64,000 nucleotides of DNA from Crotalaria pallida. Its lineage: Eukaryota; Streptophyta; Magnoliopsida; Fabales; Fabaceae. Of the stretch, positions 22,978 through 34,990 are shown one piece after another. Made by a program: the position numbers and the translations under genes. The stretch lies in NCBI GenBank assembly GCA_037953625.1, contig CM075652.1, positions 52,693,501 to 52,757,500 of the forward strand. The letters are read 5' to 3'. The notes beneath the pieces are model-generated. The model was not told the origin of the DNA, searched no databases, and saw only the letters and a program-made list of their open reading frames with translations. Position 1 is the stretch's first letter. Every line of letters begins with the position of its first letter.

Positions 22978-23490
22978 CCAAATACTGCGATCTGAGAGCT
23001 CCTCACGAAATGGAGCTCTCAGAATAAAAGTTGAGAAAATAGTGATTGATAAGGCATGCCACGTATCCTAAGGATTTTTTTAAATTAATTAATAAACAAT
23101 AAAATATACTGATAGCAACATTTGGTACCAGTACATTGTTCTATACCAGTACACTGTTCCATAACAGTGTACTGTTCCATACCAGTACACTGTTCCAGGT
23201 GAAGCAATATCGTTATATTGTTTTATGCACAGTTTAAGCATTGTGTCCTGACTAAAAATACATTATTTCAACCGCAGCAGAACTCATGAATTATATTTGT
23301 TATTTTCCAAACTTCCAAATTCCTATTAACAAAATATACCGTTATGTTAGTACTAATCAAACTATCAAACCTATTGTTATATTTGTGAGACCAAATACTG
23401 GATGTAGAGAGCTTCTCACATAATAGAGCCCTCAGAGCAAAAGTTGAAAAAATAAAAGGCAATGAGGCATGCCACATGTCCTCAAAATAG
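22978..23490. repeat. diverged direct repeat with a perfect hairpin, 22978-23080 and 23390-23490
   Basis: Both copies run from ACCAAATACTG through GCATGCCAC to TCCT and differ at many positions. In the first copy CTGAGAGCTCC-tcacgaaat-GGAGCTCTCAG (22992-23022) is a perfect 11-bp stem. In the second the stem is eroded. The sequence between the copies includes the 18-bp array. Confidence 0.7.
23126..23197. repeat. 18-bp minisatellite, 4 units
   Basis: Four contiguous units of the type TACCAGTACACTGTTCCA at 23126, 23144, 23162 and 23180, with one to four substitutions between units. Confidence 0.95.
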
Positions 23491-23540
23491 AAAATAAATT
23501 ATGAATCAGTGCAAATAAGTGAAGAGATATGTTGTTTTAC

Positions 23541-23650
23541 CAATGAAGTACTACGTCGTTTCAACAATGAAGTGATACATCGTTTCAACAATGAAGTGAT
23601 ATGTCGTTTCAACGGTGAAATAATGTCGTTTCAACATTGAAGTTATATAC
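23541..23650. repeat. 24-bp minisatellite, about 4.5 units
   Basis: Units of the type CAATGAAGTGATACATCGTT plus TCAA begin at 23541, 23565 and 23589. A 22-bp unit at 23613 and a partial unit at 23635 follow. It is unrelated to the 18-bp array 340 bp to the left. Confidence 0.92.
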
Positions 23651-23736
23651 TGCATTAACTTAGTACCTTTTGAAATAGAGATGACACTTTGTTTCAGCAG
23701 TGAAGCAGTACATTACTAACTCAGTACCTTTTAAAA

Positions 23737-24521
23737 TATTGCTGTGGAAAAAAACCTTTTTACATGCTGTTGGCAGGGGCGGAGTTCCGGTCTTCAGTAT
23801 GTAGATGACACCTCCTCTAGAGGTTATACGAGAAAATTTCTGGTTGGTTAACGCTATGGGTTTGAATTAGCATCTGGTTTAAAAATAAATTTCCATATCA
23901 GTACCTTTTTAGAATGTTGCTGTGGAAAAAAAAATTTTACATGTTGTTGGTAGGGGCGGAGTTCCGGTCTCCATTATTCAGTATGTAGATGACACCATTA
24001 TCCTCTAGAGGTTATTCGAGAAAATTTCTTCTGGTTGGTTAACGCTATACTTCGTGGATTTGAATTAGCATATGGTTTAAAAATAAATTTTCATAACAAG
24101 TCGCTTTATATTATGGTGTTAACTTTGTCTTGAGTCGTTGGAGGCACCACTGCACTGCAAAATTGCAAAATTGGTCATTTTCCTTTCTCTTACCTTGGAA
24201 TTCCTCTAATTGCAAAGGCTAAACTTTCAAAACAGGTTGTCTTTTTAGAAAGGTTGGGAAGTAAAATAACTCTAATAAACTATGTTCTATCACATTTGCC
24301 CATATCTTCCTGCATGAGATTTTAGTAAAAATTTAGAGAAATTTTTTTTGGGATGGGTGTGAGGACATGAAGAAATATTAGATGGGATTTAGTATGTCAA
24401 AGTAAGGAAAAAGGCTTAGGAACAAAAGATCCATTAGTATTTAACCAGGCTCATTTAAGTAAGTGGAGGTAACGTTAGGGAGGGAGTTTTGGGGAAAAGT
24501 GTTGTATAGTAAATTTGGGAG
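23737..24521 (+). pseudogene. LINE reverse transcriptase, part 1
   Basis: From about 23990 the frames read QYVDDTIIL (the RT YxDD box), then AILRGFELAYGLKINFHNKS, LINYVLSHLPIF, REIFFGMGV and KGLGTKDPLVFNQAHLSKWR. These are the ordered blocks of the C-terminal half of plant L1 reverse transcriptase. Several frameshifts and stops are present. The stretch around the YVDD box (GGGGCGGAGTTCCGGTCT to AAAAATAAATTT) occurs twice, at 23776-23895 and 23955-24100, the first copy with internal deletions. The LINE is cut at 24521 by the copia complex and resumes at 36372. Confidence 0.82.
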
Positions 24522-24526
24522 ATTGA
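24522..24526 (+). repeat. left 5-bp target duplication of the copia complex
   Basis: ATTGA here and ATTGA at 36367-36371 flank TGTTAGG...CCAACA, and LINE sequence continues on both sides. This is the duplication made when the minus-strand copia element (M) entered the LINE. Confidence 0.85.
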
Positions 24527-25168
24527 TGTTAGGAAATAGGATGCGACAAACGCAGCGGAAAAAGAAATTTCCTATTTCCATCCAGGATCCATGTGAAATC
24601 ATGATTTGAGATAGGGAATAAAATTACCTTTTGCAGGGAAGAGGAGACCAACGAGTTTTATCACGAACGCTTCGTCAATCACGAGCACATCAATGTGTTG
24701 TGCCTCTATTGGTATCCACACGAACAAATTCCCAATTGGAGTCACGTCTCTCTTCTCAATGCTAGTAGAGAAGAGAGAGTCTGTGTATCACTCACTCTCT
24801 GATATGACGGCTAGGGTTCTTGTTTTGTGTCTCACACATCTTATTTCTCTAAAGCTAATAATATTATATTTATAATATTATCATACCAACTGGTTGGGCT
24901 TTTAGGAGATAAATTCGAATTCTATCTTATATGTAGAAGATAAAATCAAATTTATATCTTATACATAAAGATAAAACGAATCATATCTTAATCATATCAG
25001 AAAGATTTAATTTTATAAAAAATACAACTATTGTATTTTATCACATGTAATATCTCCAATTTTATCTGCTCTTAGTGTGTGACCCTATAGGTTCCTGTAA
25101 CGTTGGCAGTAATGTTAAAATCACATTTTAATTTTACAAGCAATGAGCGGTATCTAGCAACACATCAT
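24527..25168 (-). repeat. copia element M, 3' LTR fragment
   Basis: TGTTAGGAAATAGGATGCGA onward is the reverse complement of the last ~640 bp of the LTR at 25169-26708. It stops at CACATCATT, where the plus-strand copy P begins with TGTTGGAG. Confidence 0.88.
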
Positions 25169-26708
25169 TGTTGGAGAGTGCCCTAGTGGCAATCGTATTT
25201 TCTCTTTTACTTGTACTTATTTCATGTTTATGGATTATTACTATTAATAAAAATGAGGCATTTCATTTATTATATTTATGCTTTAATTGTTTAATTAAAA
25301 TAGATGTAATAAAGTCCTTAGGATTATAAGTTCAATGTCATAAGAATATCAAGTACATGACTTGATAGTGAGATCTTATTGATTGATAATTATCCTTAAA
25401 GATTCCCTAGTCGAATATTATAGTTAACAAGGACAACTATAATACATCGAGACTAGTATGTGGCAGACTGATGACTGTATCTCACCGGTCATGGATATGG
25501 GATATCAAGTCTTCACGTAAGTACACGTTGGGACAATTGTGTACTGGATTGACCCGCCATGAGAATGCTATATGGGTTATTAAGTGAGTGTCATAAGCGA
25601 TTCTCATAGTGACAATGGTGTACATGGTCCTTCGACCTGAAGTCGCTACGGTTCCCAACATGAGAAATTATATTCTTTCACGCAATCAAACGTCATCTTT
25701 AACCAGGTGATCATAACGGTTGTAGTCGGGTATATGACAAATCATGTAGAGGGATGTGAGTGACGTAGATGAGATTTGTCATTCCTTATCAATAGGAATT
25801 ATATCTCTGGGCCCCTTGATTGAGTGAGACGGTGAAATGTATGGCCATACTCAAGACAATCAATATGAGATATTGACAAGACTTGTTTAGACGCGTCTAC
25901 TCAGGGATCAAGAAACCATAGGTTACACTATTCATGGGTGACACATTCCATGTCATGAGTGTAACTATGATATTTGGACAAAGGGATTAAACTTACACAT
26001 GTTCATTGGTCACAGTAAAAGGTTTAGTCAAATCACAGACATTCCTGTCACTTGGGTAGCAATGATGTGTTGCTAGATACCGCTCATTGCTTGTAAAATT
26101 AAAATGTGATTTTAACATTACTGCCAATGTTACAGGAACCTATAGGGTCACACACTAAGAGCAGATAAAATTGGAGATATTACATTTGATAAAAATACAA
26201 TAGTTGTATTTTTATAAAATTAAATCTTTCTGATATGATTAAGATATGATTCGTTTTATCTTTATGTATAAGATATAAATTTGATTTTATCTTCTACATA
26301 TAAGATAGAATTCGAATCTATCTCCTAAAAAGCCCAACCAGTTGGTCTGATAATATTATAAATATAATATTATTAGCTTTAGGGAAAAAGATGTGTGAGA
26401 CACAGAATGTCAACCCTAGCCGTCATATTAGAGAGCGAGTGATACACAAACTCTCTCTTCTCTACTAGCATTGAGAAGAGAGACGTGACTCCAATTGGGA
26501 ATTTGTTCGTGTGGATACCAATAGAGGCACAACACATTGATGTGCTCGTGATTGACGAAGCGTTCGTGATAAGATTCGTTTGTCTCCTCTTCCCTGCAAA
26601 AGGTAATTTAATTCTCTATCTCAAATCATGCTTTCACATGGATCCTGGATGAAAATAGGATATATATTTTTTTTTTCCGCTGCGTTTGTCGCATCCTATT
26701 TCCTAACA
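25169..26708 (+). repeat. copia element P, 5' LTR
   Basis: TGTTGGAGAGTGCCC...CCTATTTCCTAACA, 1540 bp, directly followed by the primer site. It contains the reverse complement of both flanking M LTRs, so the region folds on itself. Confidence 0.9.
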
Positions 26709-26709
26709 G

Positions 26710-26722
26710 TGGTATCAGAGCC
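26710..26722 (+). promoter_or_regulatory. copia P primer-binding site (tRNA-Met type)
   Basis: TGGTATCAGAGCC begins two bases after the LTR end. The matching site of element M is on the minus strand at about 34975-34989. Confidence 0.9.
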
Positions 26723-28062
26723 ACTTGCGAAACTCTGATTTGATTATTTTTGATTAAACATGTTTTAATATGATTATGATGTGTTGGAATTAATCAAAAA
26801 TTAAAATTAAAAAAAAAAAAAGGATTCAATCAATTGGCCGCATGACTTTGGCCGCAAGAATCAGTTATTAACGTAACAATTGTAAATCAAAACGTTGGCA
26901 CACACAAGTTGATATTTACGAATTGTGCAGTGCCGCATGAGTATCAATTGGCCGCACGAATCAAAGAGTTGATTCACGTGATTCATTTTCACAATGCGCC
27001 GCATGATACTTATTAATTTTTTTTTTAAATTCATAACAAACATAATTTTTAATAAAATAATAATGTATTTTATTTAATATGTTGTTTGTTGTATGGTGAA
27101 TGGTCATGGCCTCTTAGATCGTTTCACGCCATGTGTATGTTTTATTTTCTTTTGGTTTATTTTTAAATACGGCCTGCGTGTCGTGCCTCTCTCTATATTC
27201 AATATGTATTTCTTTTCTCATCTAAATCCCCTCATGAACGAGGTTTCTATTTGTAATATTTTTTATTAAAATTGCGAAAGACTTGAAGATGAAAAAGGAA
27301 AGGAGATTTAAGGGAGGCTCTTGGAGAAGGACCGGTGCATACATTCAAGGAATTCTCTTGGAGAAGAAGCTATGCGTTTAGGATCTTTGTATTAATTAAC
27401 TCATTGGTTTGGGTGAATTAGTTTTTCTAGGTCATAACCATATCACGTAGTTTATAATTATAGTATGTATGTGATGCATGTTATCGTTATAATGTATGTT
27501 AATGTAAGATAAAATAGGTGAGATCACTTAAATATAAAACCCCTCAAACTGAAATATTAAGTTATATGCCTTCCAATGCTTGACACTCGTCTTGATTGAT
27601 GTCGTTTTGAATGTGGGTCTGCTAAAGTAGAGTACGTTTATCTACATTGGTCAGACGCGAAGGAATAAATGTAATATTCGTTATGTCAACCATTGGGTCT
27701 AACTTAAATGGATGGTTCAATAGGATTGAAGATCTATAGGCAAAAGAATTGGGTATAAATTAATAAGTTAATTTTGAATAAATGTTATTCACCCAATTGA
27801 TCCAAGAGTCACATGAGATGCGATTGGGAAAGGGTTCCCTACCTAAATAATTAAATTATGGGAGATCGGCTAAAGTTTGACTCATAATAAGATGAAATAT
27901 GGATCTTGGTCCCACTAGAAAATCTTACGCTGAGATTTTCCGAGCCAATATTGAGGGTTATTGATTTGAGGTAAATAGTGGGAGTAATATTTAATGAAAG
28001 TCCTAATTAAATATTTAATAAACATGATTTTAATTCTTCTTTTATTTTGTTGTTAGATCACC
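26723..28062 (+). other. copia P untranslated leader
   Basis: No coding. It includes repeated CAATTGGCCGCA words (26829-27010) and poly-A. It is matched in inverted orientation by 33542-34974. Confidence 0.7.
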
Positions 28063-31000
28063 ATGGCTTCAAACAATTCAAATAACTTATCACTGCGATC
28101 GGTCCTTGAGAAGGACAAACTGACGGAAATTAATTTCCTGGACTGGTATCGAAACCTAAGGATTGTCCTTAGGAATGAGAAAAAGCTGTATGTGCTAGAG
28201 CAACCGCTCCCTGAAGCACCCCCGCTAATGCACCGGCTGCTGAGCGGAATGCTTTCAGTAGACATCAAGATGATGCCTTAGACGTTGCAACTCTCATGCT
28301 TGTCACTATGACCCCTGACCTTCAGAAGGTTCATGAGAACATGAGTGCGTACGATATGATCGTACACCTTAAGGAGCTCTATCAAGAGCAAGCAAGGCAT
28401 GAGCGTTTTGAGGTTACAAGGTCCCTTTTCACTTGTAAGATGACAGAGGGAAGCCCAGTTAGTCGTCATGTAATCAAGATGATTGGTTATATTGAGAACA
28501 TTGAGAGGATGGGTTTCCCACTAGGTCAAGAGTTGGCCGTTGACTTAGTTCTGCATTCCTTACCACAGAGCTTTAGTCAGTTTGTCATGAATTACAACAT
28601 GAACAACATTGACAACACTCTAACTGAATTGTTAGGGAAGTTGAAAACTGCTGAGCATGATATCAACAAGGGAAAAACTGTATTGTTGGTTAAAAAATGG
28701 AAAGGGCAAAGGTAAGGCCAAAGGGAAAGCACAAAAACCTAAGGATAAGGGCAAAGCTAGAGTAGCTAAGGCTCTTAAGCCTAAAGGTGGGGTGGCTAAG
28801 GAGGGAAATTGCTTCCATTGTAACAAGGAGGGACATTGGAAGAGGAATTGCCCAAATTACCTTAAAGAGAAAGAAATGAAGAAAAGCGGAGCCTCTTCTT
28901 CAGGTATTTTTGTTATAGAAGTTAATTTTTCTGCTTCAACATCATGGGTATTAGATACTGGATGTGGATCTCACATTTGTGTTAATGTGCAGGATCTAAA
29001 AAGGAGTAGAAGATTAGCTAAAGGTGAAGTCGAACTGCGAGTTGGAAATGGAGCAAGAGTTGCCGTCATTGCTGTTGGAACTTGTAGTTTAACATTACCT
29101 AGTGGATTAGTTTTAGAACTAGAGGATGTTTATTGTGTACCTGCTCTTCGTAGGAATATTATTTCAGTTTCATGTTTAGACAAAGTAGGTTTTTCGTTTT
29201 CAATAAGGAGCAAGTGTTGTTCCATTTATTTGAATGAGATGTTTTATGGCAGTGCACAATTAATAAATGGTCTTTATTTGTTAGATCTTGATCATCCAGT
29301 CTATAACATTAATGCTAAAAGGTTTAAATCAAATGATACAAACCAAACTTTTCTTTGGCATTGTCGTTTGGGCCATATAAATGAGAAACACATTTCTTAG
29401 CTTCATAAAGATGAATTCTTAGACTCATTTGATTTTGAATCTTATGAGACATGTGAGTCTTGTTTGTTGGGCAAGATGACAAAGGGCCCATTTACTGACA
29501 GCAGTGAACGGGCTAATGAACTTTTGGGACTCATACATACAGATGTATGTGGGCCTATAAGTTCAAATGCTAGAGGAGGTTACCCGTACTTCGTCACATT
29601 TACTGATGATTTCAGTAGATATGAGTATGTATATCTAATGAAATACAAACATGAAACCTTTGAAAAGTTCAAGGAATTCAAGAATGAAGTAAAAATCAAC
29701 TTGGCAAAAGTATTAAAGCCCTTCGATCTGATCGAGGTGGTGAATACCTTAGCCAAGAGTTCGGTGACTATCTAAATGAGTGTCGTATAGTATCTCAACT
29801 CACTCCTCCTGGAACGCCCCAGTAGAATGGTGTTTCAGAAAGGAGAAACCGAACCTTGTTGGACATGGTTAGGTGTATGATGAGTCAATCGGACCTTCCA
29901 ATCTCTTTTTGGGGACATGCTCTACTTACAGCTGCTTTTACACTTAACCGATCCCCATCGAAATCGGTTGAAAAGACACCATATGAGATATGGACTGGGA
30001 GGCGTCCTAGTATGTCTTTTCTCAGGATTTGGGGTTGTGATGTTTATGTGAAACGTCTACTTTCTGATAAACTTAGTCCCAAATCTGACAAATGCTACTT
30101 TGTAGGATATCCCAAAGAAACTAAGGGATACTATTTCTACAATCCCACAGAAGGCAAAGTGTTTGTCGCTCGCACAGATGTATTTCTTGAAAGAGAATTT
30201 CTCTCTAAAGGAAATAGTGGGAGGAAAATAGATCTTGATGAGATTCAAGAATCCCAAAGTATCCAAGACCAAGCGATGGATGTTGAGCAAGTTCCACAAG
30301 ATGTTGTGGATGTACAACCTGCTCAAGTTACACAAGTTTTGCGTAGGTCAAGTAGGATTCCTCTTCAGCCAGAGAGATATGGATTTCTCTTGACTCTAGA
30401 GGATGACATTATGATTTTTGATCAAGATGAACCTACTACTTACCAAGAGGCTATAAACAGCCCTGACTCTGAGAAATGGCTTCAAGCCATGAGATCTGAG
30501 ATGGAGTCCATGCACACCAACCGAGTTTGGATCTTGGTTGATCTACCTGATGGGGTAAAACCAATTGGGTGCAAATGGGTTTTCAAGAAGAAGACTGACA
30601 TGGATGGTAATGTACATACCTTTAAAGGACGATTGGTTGCTAAAGGTTTCAAACAAGTTCATGGTATTGACTATGATGAAACTTTTTCACCAGTTGCCAT
30701 GCTTAAATCCATTAGGATCTTGCTTGCTATTGCAGCATTTCATGATTATGAAATCTGGCAGATGGATGTCAAAACTGCTTTCCTTAATGGAAATCTTTTA
30801 GAGGATGCGTATATGACACAGCCTGAAGGTTTTGTTGATCCAAAGCATGCTGGAAAGGTTTGTAAGCTGCAACGATCCATTTATGGATCGAAACAAGCTT
30901 CTAGGAGTTGGAATATTCGATTCGATGATGCAATCAAACAATTTGGTTTCATCAAGAACGAAGAAGAGTCTTGTGTATATAAGAAGGTTAGTGGGAGCGC

Positions 31001-31755
31001 AATTGTCTTTCTTGTGTTGTATGTGGATGGCATACTACTCATCGGGAATGACATTCCTACCTTACAGTCTGTTAAGACTTAGTTAGGGAATTGTTTTTCT
31101 ATGAAGGATTTGGGTGAAGCAACCTATATATTAGGCATCAAGATTTATAGAGATAGATCAAGGAGATTGCTTGGCCTAAGTCAAAGTTCGTACATAGACA
31201 AAGTGTTGAAACGGTTCAACATGCAGGATTCCAAAAGGGGATTTTTGCCAATGTCACATGGTATAACCTTGTCAAAGGAACAGTGTCCTTCCACTAAGGA
31301 AGAAAGGGAACGCATGGATAGAATTCCATATGCATCTGGAATTGGATCTATCATGTATGCCATGATATGTACTCGACTTGATGTTTTGTATGCTTTGAGC
31401 ATGACGAGCAGATACCAATCAGATCCAGGTGAAGGTCACTGGACAGCAGTCAAGAATATCCTAAAGTACTTGAGAAGAACTAAGGATGCTTTCTTGGTAT
31501 ATGGAGGTGAAGATGAGCTGGTTGTAAAGGATTACACCGACGCTAGCTTCCAGACTGATAAGGACAATTTCAGATCACAATCTAGATTTGTATTTTGTTT
31601 GAATGGTGGGGCTATATGCTGGAAGAGTTCAAAGCAAGAGACTGTAGCCGATTCAACAACAGAAGCTGAGTATATAGCTGCATCAGAAGCAGCAAAGGAA
31701 GCGGTTTGGATTAAGAAGTTCATAACCGAACTTGATGTTGTTCCTAGTATTGAGT
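28063..31755 (+). pseudogene. copia element P gag-pol, defective
   Basis: Ordered domains: gag (MASNNSNNLSLRSVLEKDKL), intact CCHC knuckle (CFHCNKEGHWKRNC), protease (WVLDTGCGSH), integrase (HCRLGH, HTDVCGP), reverse transcriptase (GCKWVFKKK, QMDVKTAFLNG) and RNase H (SSKQETVADSTTEAEY). Damage compared with the sister copy M: a lost C in a C-run near 28218 shifts gag, an extra base near 28690, TAG at 29398, a lost base near 29690, and TAG for the TGG of PQWNG at 29823. A further TAG lies at 31080. The RT catalytic box reads YVDG instead of YVDD. The end of RNase H and the 3' LTR are missing: at about 31755 the sequence runs into inverted integrase of element M. It is a Ty1/copia-class element and cannot be active. 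Confidence 0.93.
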
Positions 31756-33541
31756 TTCTCCTTTCTGAAACACCATTCCACTGGGGCGTTCCAGGAGGAG
31801 TGAGTTGAGATACTATACCACACTCTTTTAGATAGTCATCGAACTCTTGGCTAAGGTATTCACCACCTCGATCAGATCGAAGGGCTTTAATACTTTTGCC
31901 AAGTTGATTTTGTACTTCATTCTTGAATTCCTTGAACTTTTCAAAGGTTTCATGTTTGTATTTCATCAGATATACATACCCATATCTACTAAAATCATCA
32001 ATAAATGTGACGAAGTACGGGTAACCTCCTCTAGCATTTGAACTCATAGGCCCACATATATCTGTATGTATGAGTCCCAAAAGTTCATTAGCCCGTTCAC
32101 TGCTGCCAGTAAATGGGCCCTTTGTCATCTTGCCCAACAAACAAGACTCACATGTCTCATAAGATTCAAAATCAAATGAGTCTAAGAATTCATCTTTATG
32201 AAGCTTAGAAATGTGTTTCTCATTTATATGGCCCAAACGACAATGCCAAAGAAAAGTTTGGTTTGTATCATTTGATTTAAACCTTTTAGCATTAATGTTA
32301 TAGATTGGATGATCAAGATCTAACAAATAAAGACCATTTATTAATTATGCACTGCCATAAAACATCTCATTCAAATAAATGGAACAACACTTGTTCCTTA
32401 TTGAAAAAGAAAAACCTACTTTGTCTAAACATGAAACTGAAATAATATTCCTACGAATAGCAGGTACACAATAAACATCCTCTAGTTCTAAAACTAATCC
32501 ACTAGGTAAGGTTAAACTACAAGTTCCAACAGCAATGGCGGCAACTCTTGCTCCATTTCCAACTCGCAGTTCGACTTCACCTTTAGCTAATCTTCTACTC
32601 CTTTTTAGATCCTGCACATTAACACAAATGTGAGATCCACATCCAGTATCTAATACCCATGATGTTGAAGCAGAAAAATTAACTTCTATAACAAAAATAC
32701 CTGAAGAAGAGGCTCCGCTTTTCTTCATTTCTTTCTCTTTAAGGTAATCTGGGCAATTCCTCTTCCATTGTCCCTCCTTGTTACAATGGAAGAAATTTCC
32801 CTCCTTAGCCACCCCACCTTTAGGCTTAAGAGCCTTAGCTACTCTAGCTTTGCCCTTATCCTTAGGTTTTTGTGCTTTCCCTTTGGCCTTACATTTGCCC
32901 TTTCCATTTTGAACCAACAATACAGTTTTTCCTTTGTTGATATCATGCTCAGCAGTTTTCAACTTCCCTAACAATTCAGTTAGAGTGCTGTCAATGTTGT
33001 TCATGTTGTAATTCATGACAAACTGACTAAAGGTCTGTGGTAAGGAATGCAGAACTAAGTCAACGGCCAACTCTTGACCTAGTGGGAAACCCATCCTCTC
33101 AATGTTCTCAATATAACCAATCATCTTGATTACATGATGACTAACTGGGCTTCCCTCTGTCATTTTACAAGTGAAAAGGGACCTTGTGACCTCAAAACGC
33201 TCATGCCTTGCTTGCCCTTGATAGAGCTCCTTAAGGTGTACGATCATATCGTACGCACTCATGTTCTCGTGAACCTTCTGAAGGTCAGGGGTCATAGTGA
33301 CAAGCATGAGAGTTCCAACCTCTAAGGCATCATCTTGATGCCTACGGAAAGCATTCCGCTCAGCAGCCGGTGCATTAGCGGGGGGTGCTTCAGGGAGCGG
33401 TTGCTCTAGCACATACATCTTTTTCTCATTCCTAAGGACAATCCTTAGGGTTCGATACCAGTCCAGGAAATTAATTCCCGTCAGTTTGTCTTTCTCAAGG
33501 ACCGATCGCAGTGATAAATTATTTGAATTGTTTGAAGCCAT
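31756..33541 (-). pseudogene. copia element M gag-protease-integrase fragment
   Basis: Read on the minus strand from the ATG at 33541, a 398-codon frame covers gag and protease and stops where CAA has become TAA (about 32343). The same frame continues after it through HCRLGHINEKHISKL, LLGLIHTDICGP and SDRGGEYLSQEF to TPQWNGVSERR, then meets the inverted end of P at about 31756. The CCHC knuckle is damaged (FFHCNKEGQWKRNC: first C to F and H to Q). RT and RNase H are absent. The fragment lacks the gag frameshifts found in P, so the two copies decayed independently. Confidence 0.92.
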
Positions 33542-34990
33542 GGTGATCTAACAACAAAATAAAAGCAGAATTAAAATCATGTTTATTAAATATTTAATAA
33601 GGACTTTCATTAAATATTACTCCCACTATTTTCCTCAAATCAATAACCCTCAATATTAACTCGGAAAATCTCAGCGCAAGATTTTCTAGTGGGACCAAGA
33701 TCCATATTTCATCTTATCATGAGTCAACTTTAGCTGATCACCCACAATTAGATTATTTAGGTAAGGAACCCTTTCCCAATCATATCTCATGTGACTCTTG
33801 GATCAATTGGGCGAATAACATTTATTCAAAATTGACTTATTAATTTATACCCAATTCTTTTGCCTATAGATCTTCAATCCTATTGAACCATCCATTTAAG
33901 TTAGACCCAATGGTTGACATAACGAATATTACATTTATTCCTTCGCGTCTGACCAATGTAGATAAACGTACTCTACTTTAGCAGACCCACATTCAGAACG
34001 ACATCAATCAAAACGAGTGTCAAGCATTGGAAGACATATAACTTAATATTTCAGTTTGAGGGGTTTTATATTTAAGTGATTTCACCTATTTAATCTTACA
34101 TTAACATACATTATAACGATAACATGCATCACATACATACTATAATTATAAACTACGTGATATGGTCATGACCTAGAAAAACTAATTCACCCAAGCCAAT
34201 GAGTGCATTAATACAAAGATCCTAAACGCATAGCTTCTTCTCCAAGAGCATTCCTTGAATGTATGCACCGGTCCTTCTCCAAGAGCCTTCCTTAAATCAC
34301 CTTTCCTTTTCATCTACAAGTCTTTCGCAATTTTTAATAAAAATATTACAAATAGAAACCTCGTTCATGAGGGAATTTAGATGAGAAAAGAAATACATAT
34401 TGAATATAGAGAGAGGCACGACACGCATGCCGTATTTAAAAATAAACCAAAAGAAAATAAAACATACACAAGGCGCGAAACGATCTAAGAGATCATGACC
34501 ATTCACCATACAACAAACAACATATTAAATAAAATACATTATTATTTTATTAAAATTATGTTTGTTACGAATTAAAAAAAAAATTATATTTTATCAACTC
34601 TTGATAAAAAAAAAAATACTGCCAACGGATAACTTGATACTCATCATGTGCAACAAAATTGATTTCTTTAAGATCATGCGGTGTATTCCTTTATCAATTC
34701 TAAATCCTAAGGACAATCATGATGTACATGCGGCAATAGCATTTAGTCTGTCACGTAACAAAGCATACGACCAATTGATTGGGTATAAGGTGTATTCCTC
34801 TGTCACGTAACAATTCTATGATGTAGTCTCCAGGGCAAAATCATGCGGCGCATGGTGAAATTGATTCATGCGGCCTTTTTTTTTTTTTTTTTTAATTTTA
34901 ATTTTTGATTAATCGCATATTATAATCATATTAAAACATGTTTAATCAAAAATAATCAAATCATGGTTTCGCAAGTGGCTCTGATACCAC
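33542..34990 (-). other. copia M untranslated leader and primer site
   Basis: Inverted counterpart of 26709-28062. The primer site reads GGCTCTGATACCA on the plus strand next to the LTR. Open frames of 60-80 codons here have no recognisable product. Confidence 0.75.

Noticed and set aside
28296..28715. Separate genes for each open frame within 28063-31808
   Set aside because: They are pieces of one frameshifted copia gag-pol, as the continuous gag-protease frame in the inverted copy shows.
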